From NCBI GenBank assembly GCA_024500155.1, contig CM044874.1, forward strand, positions 46,164,384-46,228,383: a stretch of DNA of 64,000 nt. Reading direction: 5' to 3'. The position numbers and the translations under genes were made by a program. The notes under the pieces are model-generated. The model saw only the letters and a list, made by a program, of their open reading frames with translations, was not told the origin of the DNA and searched no databases. Source of the DNA: Chenopodium formosanum. Taxonomy: Eukaryota; Streptophyta; Magnoliopsida; Caryophyllales; Amaranthaceae. Numbering within the stretch: the stretch's first letter is position 1; each line of letters opens with the position of its first letter. Of this stretch, positions 11,400-20,915 are shown one piece after another.

Positions 11400-13260
11400 A
11401 GCCGTCTAGAACGTACTGTTAAGGTTGGGACGGTTGCTCATGCTACTTTGGGTGCAAGCTTGCACCTTCTGCTGAAGGAATTCAAAGACATTTTTGCCTT
11501 TGAAAAGGAAGAGATGCCAGGCGTCAGCCCGGATCTCGCTGTCCACAAACTTGCCGTGGACCCCAAAAAGAAGCCCATCCAGCAAAAGAAAAGAAACCAC
11601 GGCGAGGAAAGAAGTCAGGCGGCAGCTGCCAAAGTCAAAAAGCTGCTAGACGCCAGGTTCATTCAGCCTTGTAATTTTCCCGACTAGGTGGCCAATGTGG
11701 TCCTTGTTAAGAAACTGAATGGGACCTGGCGTATGTGTGTTGATTACACAGACCTCAACAAGGCGTGTCCAAAGGACAGTTATCCGCTCCCAAAGATCGA
11801 CAGTCTGGTCGACTCTACAGTCGGTCACGCCTTGATGAGTTTTATGGATTCCTACTCCGGCTTGCATCAGATACCCCTGTGGAAGAAAGATCAAGAGAAG
11901 ACGGCCTTCGTCACTGATCAGGGGCTATTCTGTTACACGGTGATGCCGTTTGGCTTGAAAAATGCGCCGGCTGCGTTCCAGCGGATGATTAACATTGTCT
12001 TTGTTAATCAAATTGGGAGGAATGTAGAGGCATACATTGATGACATGATAGTCAAATCCAAACAGCAGACGGATCACCTTGCTGATCTCCGAGAAACCTT
12101 CACCACACTCAGGCGGCATAAGGTCATGTTAAATCCTAAGAAATGCGTCTTTGGTGTTGAGTATGGGAAGTTTCTTGGATTCTTGATTGATCAAAGAGGG
12201 ATAGAGGCTAACCCTGAGAAGATACAGGCGGTGATTAACATGAAGTCACCCCGCACTGTCAAGGAAGCGCAGAGACTAACCGGTTGCCTAGCTGCTCTGG
12301 GGAGATTCCTCAGCCGGTCTTGTGACAAATGCCTTTACTTCTTCCAAGCAATCAGGATGAAGACCAGATTTGAATGGGGGGATGAGGCTGAGGCGGCCTT
12401 TCAACGGCTGAAAGAACACCTCCACTCTGTTCCAAGACTTGTTAGTCCATTACCTAGGGAGGTGTTATACATGTACTTAGCTGTCTCAGACCATGCCCTC
12501 AGTGCCGTTCTCCTTGCTGAGAGAGACGGTGTTCAGCTTCCGGTCTATTTCATTAGCCATGTCTTAAAAACTGCTGAGCTCCGGTACCCCATGGAAGAAA
12601 AATTTGGCCTTGCTCTGTATATGGCTTTCAAGAAATTGAAGCCATACTTTCTGGCTCATCCGGTGGTAATCTACACCGAGCAGCCCCTAAAGCGACTAAT
12701 GTCTACCTTGGAGTCATCCGGAAGAATGTTGTAATGGGCTATTGAAATGTAAAGTCTTGAAATCACTTTCGAACCTAGAAAAGCAGTGAAAGGTCAGGCG
12801 TTTGCCGACTTCATTGTTGAAATGACCCGACCGATACAACCGAAAAATCTTGATCAGGTTTGGAAAGTGTATGTAGACGAAAGCTCAACAAAGAACGGCT
12901 GTGGTGCAGGAATTATATATGAGTCCCCAGAGGGGGACAAATTTGAATATGCACTGCGGTTTAAGTTTCTAGCCTCAAATAATGAGGCGGAATATGAAGC
13001 CCTGCTAGCCGGTATCCGCATGTGTAAGGCATCAGGGGCAACGAAGATTGACGCCTACTCTGATTCACAGTTGGTCGTTAGCCAGTATGAGGGAACATAT
13101 GAGGCAACTCACCCGGCTATGATCAAATATCTTCAGGCAGTCTAGGAAGAGACTGGGGCACTTGAGGAGTTTTGTCTGAATCAAGTGCCCAGGTCAGATA
13201 ACAACCAGGCGGATGCATTGTCCAAATTGGCTTCATCCGCCTGATGTGATACTCCTCGGT
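11400..13260 (+). pseudogene. pol: Reverse transcriptase, RNase H and second RNase H
   Basis: RT copies the RNA genome into DNA. The palm motifs are present: DLNKACPKDSYPLP, FMDSYSG, MPFGLKNAPAAFQRM and the catalytic YIDD at 12,033-12,044. The native RNase H-like segment follows to about 12,730. A second, archaeal-type RNase H (RVT_3-like) lies at about 12,786-13,240: YVDESS with the first Asp, NNEAEYEAL, YSDSQLV and NQADALSKLA. Having two RNase H domains defines the Tat branch. The single frame is broken at TAG 11,685 (a Trp position in relatives), TAA 12,732, TAA 12,750, TAG 13,143 and TGA 13,242. Confidence 0.92.
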
Positions 13261-13337
13261 CGGTCTTTTGGGAAGTTCTTGAAAAAAGAAGCATACTTGA
13301 AGAGCCCATTAGAACCCTAGACCGAAGCTCCACCTGG

Positions 13338-14567
13338 ATGGATGCCATCCGGGCTTATCTTTTAGACGACACACTTCTTGATTCACCACCGGAAGCAGCC
13401 GTCCTGAAGAAGCGAGCTGCAAGCTTCGAGTTGAAAAATGGAGAACTCTTCAAGGCTGGGTTTCTTAAACCCCTACTGAAGTGTGTTACCCCAGAAAAGG
13501 GGAAGGAAGTTCTCGAAGACTTGCACTCGGGATTCTGCGCCTCCCTCATAGGCGGCAGGTCCCTAGCCGTCAGAGCCAGACGACATTACTTTTGGCCCAC
13601 TCTTGAAGCAGATGCCAAGGAGTTGGTGAGGAAATGTGACAAGTGCCAAAAGTTTGGAAAACTTATTCATCGCCCGGCTACTGATCTGACGGCAATCCAC
13701 AGCCCAATCCCATTTACTAAATGGGACATGGATATCTTGGGTCCTTATACGCCTGCTCCAGGCGGAAAGCGCTACATTTTGGTGGCTGTGGATTATTTCA
13801 CCAAATGGGTAGAATCTGAGCCGGTTAAAAACATCAAGACAAAGGATGTCATCTCTTTCATCTGGAAGAACATCATCACCCGGTTTGGGGTACCTATGTC
13901 TATGGTTTTTGACAATGGCCCTCAGTTTGAAACCCCCCAGCTCAAGACTTGGTTAGGAGATCAGGGTATCTCACATTGTTTTGCATCAGTCGGCCGACCC
14001 CAAGCAAACGGCCAAGTTGAAGCCTTCAACAAACTCATCTCAGACGGCATTAAAAAGAAAATAGAACGGGCCGGTGGCTTATGGGCAGAAGAGTTAATTC
14101 ATGTCCTATGGGCCATCCTGACTACTATGAAAGGGGCAACCGGCGAAACCCCATTTCTCATGGTATACGGTTCTGAAGTCGTTTTTCCTATTGAGCATTA
14201 TGAGCCGACTCTTAGAGTTATGCTCTATGATGAAGAGGCAAATTGGGAGGCCATGCGGCTGGCATTGGACTCCTTCCTGGAGCGTAGAGGCAATGTTGTC
14301 CTGCGCCATGAGATATACCGTCTGAGGATGACCAGAGCCTATAACAAGAGAGTGCACAAGCGTCCTCTTAAAGTGGATGACTTTGTGTTATGGAAAATGG
14401 AGGCAACCGGTAGGGCCAATGAGCTGGGAAAGCTAACTCCCAATTGGGAAGGCCCCTACCGGATTTATGAAGAAGTAAGGGATGGCACCTACCGCCTGGA
14501 AACCCCAGACGGCAGGCGTCTGCCTAGAACTTGGAATGTAGACAATCTAATAAAGTACTACTTCTGA
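13338..14567 (+). CDS. int: Integrase domain of Tat element
   Basis: Integrase inserts the cDNA into the genome. This 409-codon segment is open to its natural TGA and in frame with the upstream pol. The zinc-binding domain has H63, C100 and C103, but the second histidine is replaced by Leu (L70, in CASLIGG). The catalytic core is complete: D132 (WDMDILGP), D192 (FDNGPQF) and E228 (QANGQVEAF), with 35 residues between the last two. A GPYRIYEEVRDGTYRL C-terminal segment follows. It is the best-preserved domain of the element but would not be translated past the upstream stops. Confidence 0.93.
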   Translation: MDAIRAYLLDDTLLDSPPEAAVLKKRAASFELKNGELFKAGFLKPLLKCVTPEKGKEVLEDLHSGFCASLIGGRSLAVRARRHYFWPTLEADAKELVRKCDKCQKFGKLIHRPATDLTAIHSPIPFTKWDMDILGPYTPAPGGKRYILVAVDYFTKWVESEPVKNIKTKDVISFIWKNIITRFGVPMSMVFDNGPQFETPQLKTWLGDQGISHCFASVGRPQANGQVEAFNKLISDGIKKKIERAGGLWAEELIHVLWAILTTMKGATGETPFLMVYGSEVVFPIEHYEPTLRVMLYDEEANWEAMRLALDSFLERRGNVVLRHEIYRLRMTRAYNKRVHKRPLKVDDFVLWKMEATGRANELGKLTPNWEGPYRIYEEVRDGTYRLETPDGRRLPRTWNVDNLIKYYF

Positions 14568-15697
14568 GATTGTAAACTTTTTGTAAACAATAAGTCAATT
14601 AATGAAGATTCAGACTTTATTTACAAAATCGAGTTATTACTTAATTATCCATCCGGGTAATACCCAGGCGGATTTTTCTTTGCCTAACTAAGTTTGACAC
14701 TTAGTAAAGGTTACATCTGTTGGACCGCCTGGGTAATACCCAAACACACCCGCTTGTTTAAAAAACTAAGTTTGATACTTAGTGTAAATCTAATACTGAC
14801 TAAAAACTAAGCACAAAAACGTTTAGCGGCTATACAACCAGTCTCCAACAAGACCTGAGGCTAAAAAGCCGGATGGTTGCTCATTTTATAAACTCGCCTG
14901 TCCCAACATGGACAAAGGTGTCCGGCGACACCCCACCGGGTGCAATCGTCGCAGAGAACAGACTATTTGTCGGTTTTATGTACCAATACAGACGACAAAA
15001 ATTAAACGACCAAATTGGCCAACTCATAGCCGTCTGACCAAAATAGCCTATGAAGAGCGAACAAGTTTCCAGATACCGGATGCCCATATGCATTAGTCAG
15101 TCATTAGTAGAAATTCTTACTTGGCTATTAATTCCAAAGTTGCACTCACTTCCCCTATTGGGGCACAGGTTTGGGTAACGGCTACGCGTTAATCCCAGAC
15201 GGAATTTAACCGCCTGGGTAAGAAGCTCAAAACACCCGCTTTTATGGCCGGTTGTGCACTTGGTTTGGGGCAATCACCATTGTGATTGATTGGCCTAAAA
15301 ACACTCCATACTTCTCCAAGTATCAAGTGTTTTCAAGCCAATCAATCAACCTGGATCTAAACCAACCGCACAGCCGCCCAGGGGCAAGAGCACGCGGATT
15401 GCAAATTGCCGCATGCTTTTTCAAGTTAGGCAAAATACTAAAGAATTGCAAACAGATGAATAAAAATTCAAATTGAAAAAACTCAAGACATATATAAAAT
15501 CCGACTGAGTTGGAATACTTCATTTATATTAAATGGCACAAAGGCCAGAATAATTGTTAACCGGACACATCCGCTGAAGAAAGAAAGTGGAAATGTTAAT
15601 CCAACCCCATGGTTGGTAAAAAGATACAACAAAACACGGCGTGCAAGCCGGTAAACAACATAGTTGGCATACTGCCGCAGAAAGGTGGGAGGACCGC
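14568..15697. other. Convergent 3' spacer between integrase and antisense gene
   Basis: No gene was seen. It holds diverged repeats built on CCGCCTGGGTAA and ACTAAGTTTGAYACTTAG, at about 14,650-14,700, 14,720-14,785 and 15,207-15,245, partly in inverted order. It separates the integrase stop from the stop of the antisense gene, so both transcripts would end here. Confidence 0.5.
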
Positions 15698-17054
15698 CTA
15701 AGGCTTAGGCAGAGTCTTCTCCGGCTGAGCTTGGCTGGCTAGGCCCTCTTGCTGATCATCCGCCTGCTTCTCATCAACAGAGACTTCATATCCCTGCTCA
15801 GAAGCCCAGTCTTTGAAGCAAAGCGGTGGAGCATCACCCAGTTGCTGGGCATCATACACCTCAGTGGCATAATCATACCTCAGCTTGTAGACCTCAAAGT
15901 CTATTTCTGGGTAAAGGAAGCCCCAGGTGATCTTTAGACGGGCCAAGTTGTCCCGTTCATTCTCCTCGGTCAGCCGGGTCTGCTCCTGGGCCAGCTCATC
16001 CGCCTACTTGTTGCGCAGGGTCATGAGCTCGAGCTTTAGGCGGTCATTGTCAGTCCAGAGTTGGGCATTCTCTTTGTCAGCATCTTCTAATGCCTTGAGA
16101 TCAGACTTGGCATCTTTCAGCTGCTTGTCAAGGTCATCAGCCCGGCTGTTAGCTTCATCGTTTGCAGCCGTTAAACTCCGGATCAGCTCCTCCTGTTTCA
16201 ACTCTACTGCTTTAATCTTTAAATTACACATATAATCTGAATGTTCAGCAAAGTTGAGGTTTTCTAGGGCCCTCCGTTTGGCGTCATTTACCTCTTCTTG
16301 CTTCCGCCTGAAGGGGCCCCGGAGATTGTCCACCCTCACCATAGCCTGAATCAATAGCAGTCGGTTAAAGAGTTACTTAGTCAAATTAAAGAAGAAAGAC
16401 ATTAAGATAGAAAAACCATGTACCTCAGCCAGAGAGCCCATTATCCGGTCAAAGTCCACAACCTGCAGATCAGGTATGGATGCCTTCTCGGACCGGGTGA
16501 GGGTCCTCACCATCTGTTTTGCGAAGCCTGGAAGGTCCGGCTGGTCAGAAGTCGGACCTGCATCAAAAGTAGTGCTATGTGAGATAGAAGCAGCGTAGCT
16601 GGCATTCATCCGTTGCCGGCTGCTGACAGACCCTTTTGAAGTATCAACCCTGGTCTTGATTCTCATGAAATCAAGTGGCCAAGGTATTTCAGTTCCTTCC
16701 TTACCGTGAGCTTCCGGATGGGTCTCCGGCTTGTTTTCCTCCACGGTGGTTGCCACACCGTCTACAACCTCAGGTGGCATGCCACCCTTCGATGTCGTTG
16801 AGGCATCCGGCGTCTTCTGCTGTTCTGAGCTTTCACTGAGCTTTTTCAGAACAGCAGGGGATTTGCCCCCAGTCGTTGGACGACCGGATTGGGCAGAGCC
16901 TTGTTTTTGGGGGGGGGGGTCCTTTCTTGCGGCTTTGGCAACCGGAGCCTTTCCAAGATCATCTGCTTGCTTTTTGAGAAGCTTGGAGAATGATCGAGGG
17001 ATTCTCTTGGCGGACTCGTGAGAAAGAAGCAAATATGAGTATACCCAACCGGTA

Positions 17055-17093
<39 letters not shown>

Positions 17094-18790
17094 AAAAAAT
17101 GCAAACATTAAGTCAGGCGGTCTTACCCCGCCTTTCTTGTTGTCCTTTGCCTCGACGGCTGCCTTTTTGGCAAGAGTCGCCTCCTTGCGCAATTACGCAG
17201 CCGATTTAGCAGGAGTCTTGTCCTGGTCAACCATCTTCAGGGCTTCTTCTGCAATAACAAGAATTTCAAGTTAGAAAGAATCAAGGCAAATTTGCAATAA
17301 AAAGAAAAATAACTATTGTTCCGGGTGTGAAGTATTCTACCCCTGGGAAACATTGTGCTCAGTCCGCATGCGGACAAAAAGCATTCATCTTTGAAGAAGT
17401 CCGGGTGGGGGATCCAGTTCTTAGGAACAATAATGTGAGTCCCATCCCCCATGGGCTCTGTTGTAGTTTCAAAAAATCCTGGCTCCATGATCTGCTCCCA
17501 GGCTTTAGTAGATAGTTTCGGGAGAGGGCATTTGCGTCCAAGAAGAGCCGGCTCAGTGTTGTACCGGCGCAATGTCCGGTTGTGTCTTAGGGTGGGGGAG
17601 GAAATCAAATAAAACATGTCCTTCCACCCGGACCATTTGGACACTTTGTCCAAAGTCATTAAGTATTGGGGCAAGGTGGTTAGAGTATACCATGCCCCAT
17701 GGCCGCCTGGAGCCTTGCCTAAATAGTGCATGTGAGCAAAGGCAGAGAAGCTAGGGTTCAAATTTTGGAACTCGCAGGCGGCGATGTAACTTAAAATGTT
17801 CACCCACAATTTTTGGGGTGAGCTGCCAAACTCCCAAATCGTACCCCTTTAGGATTTTCCTAATCCCGGGGTGGAGGGGAAACCGGAGGCCGACTTCTAT
17901 TACCGCCTCATAGAAGATGAAGTAGTCATCTGCATGATCAATGTCGTCCCCCCAGGTCATTACAGCATCAGCCGGAGGGACAATGACTTCTCCAAAGGGA
18001 TGTTTCTCCTTAAAAGCCCTGAACCCGCTGTTAAGAAAGGCGATGTTGCTCGGCAGCATCCGGGTTCTCTTAGGGTTGGGGTTGTCAGCTACTTTTGGCG
18101 GCTGCTGATAGTCAGCCGTAAAATCCCTCTGTTCAGAGCCGGAAGACTCTGCTCTTGATCCCTGGCCGGCCTCAGCATCGCCGGCTTCATTGGAGGAGGC
18201 GGCACCCTCGCCGTCCACCTCTCTTACCCCCGAGCCCCCGGATGTAGAAGGAGCCTCTTCGTCGGATCCACTCTTCTCCAAATCCCTCGGATCCCCATCC
18301 GCGAAAACCTCATCGGCTGGCACTCTCATGGTGCGGCCTGGCCGTTTGTTTCGTTTTGGCCATTGTGTCCTGCACAGACACAGAGAGGGAGGAATTTGGA
18401 GATGAGCATATTGGTTCCGACAGTCCAGAAGAGGCACCCCCTGTTCTAGACTCAGCTGTTCCGGAGGATCGGCTGAGTGTCCTAGGCAATGCCGAGTGGG
18501 TGGATGGAGAACTCATATATATTTTTTATTTTATTTTCTAAAGAAAGTCGGGCATACAGGCGGAAAAAATGGTATGTAAATCGAAAGGGAGAAAAGCTAA
18601 AGTGGTACAGGCGGTTACCTTGCTTTGACTCTGGAAAATCTGAAAACCGCTACAGCCGGTTAACCGGGTGATGAACTGCTAGCACTCGAAAGCTTGAAAC
18701 TCGCTGATTATGCAGGCGGGAGAAGAGAAAAATCTCTCTAGAATCTCTCTTTTTCTCTCTCTAAAAAGTCAATGTGAATGTGAAGTTTGA
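15698..18790 (-). pseudogene. Antisense intron-containing accessory gene, PF04195-like
   Basis: A gene on the strand opposite to the element. Its own TATA box CTATAAATAG is at 18,814-18,823 (complement). A 5'UTR intron (18,370-18,618, AAG|GTAACC ... GTGCAG|G) precedes the ATG at 18,361-18,363. Coding exons are about 18,363-17,314, 17,248-17,127, 17,014-16,424 and 16,345-15,698; all introns are GT-AG and keep phase. The protein has an N-terminus MAKTKQTARP, an acidic Ser/Gly-rich stretch, then the core typical of Pfam 'putative gypsy type transposon' (FYEAVIEVGLRFPLHPG ... GYDLGVWQLTP). A Lys-rich linker and a long coiled coil (exon 5) follow. Damage: +1 shifts near 18,310 and 17,815, TAA in exon 3, TAG at 16,004. 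Function unknown. Confidence 0.8.
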
Positions 18791-18813
18791 AAAGGAGGGG
18801 GAGGGGTAACTTT

Positions 18814-18823
18814 CTATTTATAG
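18814..18823 (-). promoter_or_regulatory. TATA box of antisense gene
   Basis: The complement reads CTATAAATAG, the same decamer as the LTR TATA box at 19,247-19,256 on the other strand. The first donor site of the antisense gene lies about 200 bp downstream. Confidence 0.75.
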
Positions 18824-18900
18824 AAAGTAAAAGTGGGGGGAAAAATTTTTATTTGAAATTCAAAATTTTACCCCGTTACTGTTCACCTATGAGAGGTGGA

Positions 18901-19073
18901 CACGTGTCACAGGCCCCACGTGACATGCACGTGCGACCTGTGAGGGGCAAATGTTTAGGGTATTTTTACCCTAGACACGTGGACCAATGAGAGCTCTCCA
19001 CGTGTCGAGCTCAGGATGGCCCATGTGGCCCAACATCCTCTTGACACGTGGACCAAGGAGAGGTCGCCACGTG
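18901..19073. promoter_or_regulatory. G-box cluster between divergent promoters
   Basis: Seven perfect CACGTG palindromes start at 18,901, 18,917, 18,928, 18,976, 18,999, 19,045 and 19,068. Three lie in the internal region and four in the LTR. G-boxes are classical bZIP/bHLH binding sites in plants. The cluster lies between the minus-strand TATA box (18,814) and the plus-strand LTR TATA box (19,247), so it could serve both promoters. Confidence 0.75.
18940..18951 (+). other. Polypurine tract of Tat element
   Basis: GTGAGGGGCAAA directly precedes the TG of the 3' LTR and is the expected primer for plus-strand DNA synthesis. Confidence 0.7.
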
Positions 19074-19515
19074 TCTAGTTTAGGATGGCCCATATGGCTC
19101 AGCATCCTCTTGACACTTGGCGCCCTCAGATATGTTTCCGAAATGGCGGCCTTCAAAGGCCCAGATTCCTAGGAGCGCCGTAAAACGGCGCAGCCCACTA
19201 AAATCTAGGTCAAGTGACCTAGGTAGGGGCACTTTTCCCAACGACCCTATAAATAGGGAGATATTTCCCCATTTTGGGGACAGATTGAATCATTTATTAC
19301 ACCCTTATTCTCTCACATCAGAGAAAGACCTGAGCTTGGAATCCGAGCAGATCTCTACCTAAATTTTCGTTCTCTTTATTCTGTTTCAAGTCGCTAACTT
19401 GACCGTCGGAGGCGGAGCTCCAACCACCCGGATTCTCCGTTATTTTGCAGGTGCAGCTCAACCGGAATTAGACTTCGTGACGTAACTCTCCCAAGGGACA
19501 AAATAACCCAAAACA
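18952..19515 (+). repeat. 3' LTR of Tat element (564 bp)
   Basis: Bounded by TGTTTAGGG and CCAAAACA. The U3 part holds about two copies of a ~69 bp tandem unit (from about 18,974 and 19,043) with G-boxes and the phrase CAACATCCTCTTGACACGTG. The second unit is degenerate and is missing from the 5' LTR. An intact TATA box CTATAAATAG is at 19,247-19,256. Confidence 0.9.
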
Positions 19516-19634
19516 GCTAAAACACACAAACACACACAATCAGCATGGCTCAGTACATAAGCGTAATTAAGCACACTAACATGCTTTCACCTATCATCAC
19601 GCACTTACCTCAATGCACCTGTTTACAACACACA
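19516..19634 (-). repeat. Left piece of Tekay-like LTR copy B
   Basis: It matches 2823-2945 of LTR copy A (CAGTACATAAGCGTAATTAA and onwards). Its left part is replaced by the Tat 3' LTR and its right side by the first small Copia-like LTR at 19,635. The last ~58 bp occur again at 31,934-31,990. Confidence 0.7.
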
Positions 19635-19853
19635 TGACAAATTATTTATGAGAGAATAGCTTGAATTGTATTGATGATCTTTGCTATTATTTATAGCCTA
19701 CAAAAAATAACCTACACAATATAAACTCTATCATATAAACTTACATAAATCTATCTAAGAATATCACTAAGATATATTATTATCCTAAATATAATATCAT
19801 AAGATCTATATGGAAAATATATCACAATAATATATTTTCCTTTATTTCTAACA
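19635..19853 (-). repeat. TRIM-like LTR 1
   Basis: 219 bp, TGACAAATTA to TTTCTAACA. Confidence 0.8.
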
Positions 19854-19989
19854 CCCTCCGGCAATCGTAACGGCAGTAACACGAACGTTACAATTGGAAA
19901 TTCGCACTTTGTTGAAGTCGAGTTGCACCTCTCTATTGATGTCGCGTTCAATTTTTTTTTATTTATTTAAAAAAAACAAACTTTTGCTA

Positions 19990-20160
19990 CCACTGCCCTT
20001 TGCTGGTGTCCATGGTCTTCTGTCACGGCCCTTTGCTGGTGTCCGTGGTCTTTTGTCACGGCCCTTTGCTAGTGTTCGTGGTCTTCTTTGCCACGGCCCT
20101 TTGGTGGTGTCCGTAATCTTCTTTGCCACGGCCCTTTGCTGGTTTCCGTGATCTTCTGCA
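19990..20160. repeat. ~32-37 bp minisatellite inside TRIM-like unit
   Basis: About five imperfect copies of CACGGCCCTTTGCTGGTGTC followed by CGTGGTCTTCTTTGC. The same minisatellite recurs at 20,865-20,915 plus 30,372-30,495, and at 31,405-31,605. It therefore belongs to the internal region of this family, and the Athila-like element landed inside one repeat unit. Confidence 0.75.
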
Positions 20161-20500
20161 ATTTTTTTTTTATTTTAATAATAAACAATACGCCAAACGT
20201 GGCTTTTCTTCATCTCCATGGGGATGCAATAATGGAGGAAGCACACACAAACACTTCTACCTAACCAAATCACATATGATCATTCATATTGATCGCATAC
20301 ACCAATAATAACCCACGTATCACATGGTTATTCCATAAAAAAAAAAAAAAATTATACCAAAAATAGAAATTTTAAAGAGCAATACTATTGCATAGCGGAA
20401 GCAAATTTATCAATCCCACCGGTGGGTTTAATATTCTAACCCACCGGCAGGGGGAGAATTTGTGTGAACGGTCCTAAGATTTAACCTGCTCTTGATACCA

Positions 20501-20719
20501 TGACAAATTATTTATGAGAGAATAGCTTGAATTGTATTGATGATCTTGGCTATTATTTATAGCCTACAAAAAATAACCTACACAATATAAACTCTATCAT
20601 ATAAACTTCCATAAATCTATCTTAGAATATCACTAAGATATATTATTATCCTAAATATAATATCATAAGATCTATATGGAAAATATATCACAATAATATA
20701 TTTTCCTATATTCCTAACA
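20501..20719 (-). repeat. TRIM-like LTR 2
   Basis: 219 bp, TGACAAATTA to ATTCCTAACA, with the primer site complement immediately to its left. Confidence 0.8.
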
Positions 20720-20915
20720 CCCTCCCGCAATCGTAACAGCAGTAAAACGAATGTTACGATTGGAAATTCGCACTTTGTTGAAGTCAATCGAGATGCACCT
20801 CTCTATTGATGTCACGTTCAAATTTTTTTTTATTTATTTAAAAAAAAACAAACTTTTGCTACCACGACCCTTTGCTGGTGTCCATGGTCTTCTTTCACAG
20901 CCCTTTGCTGGTGTC

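Larger units (their letters stand above)
8278..19515 (+). mobile_element. Full-length Tat-lineage Ty3/gypsy retrotransposon
   Basis: An 11.2 kb element with LTRs at 8278-8717 and 18,952-19,515. It has a primer site directly after the 5' LTR, then gag, protease, RT, RNase H, a second (archaeal-type) RNase H, integrase and a polypurine tract. The second RNase H and the long 3' region with an antisense gene are hallmarks of the Tat/Retand/Ogre branch. The 5-bp flanks differ (ACACT and GCTAA), so no target duplication is visible; the ends may come from recombination between elements. Pol lies in one frame from 11,448 to 14,567 but is broken by five stop codons, so the copy is inactive. Confidence 0.9.

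Noticed and set aside
17060..17092. Poly-A run read as the 3' end of a retrocopy
   Set aside because: On the coding strand it is a poly-T run within the third coding intron of the antisense gene, upstream of its acceptor, so it is better explained as an expanded pyrimidine tract.
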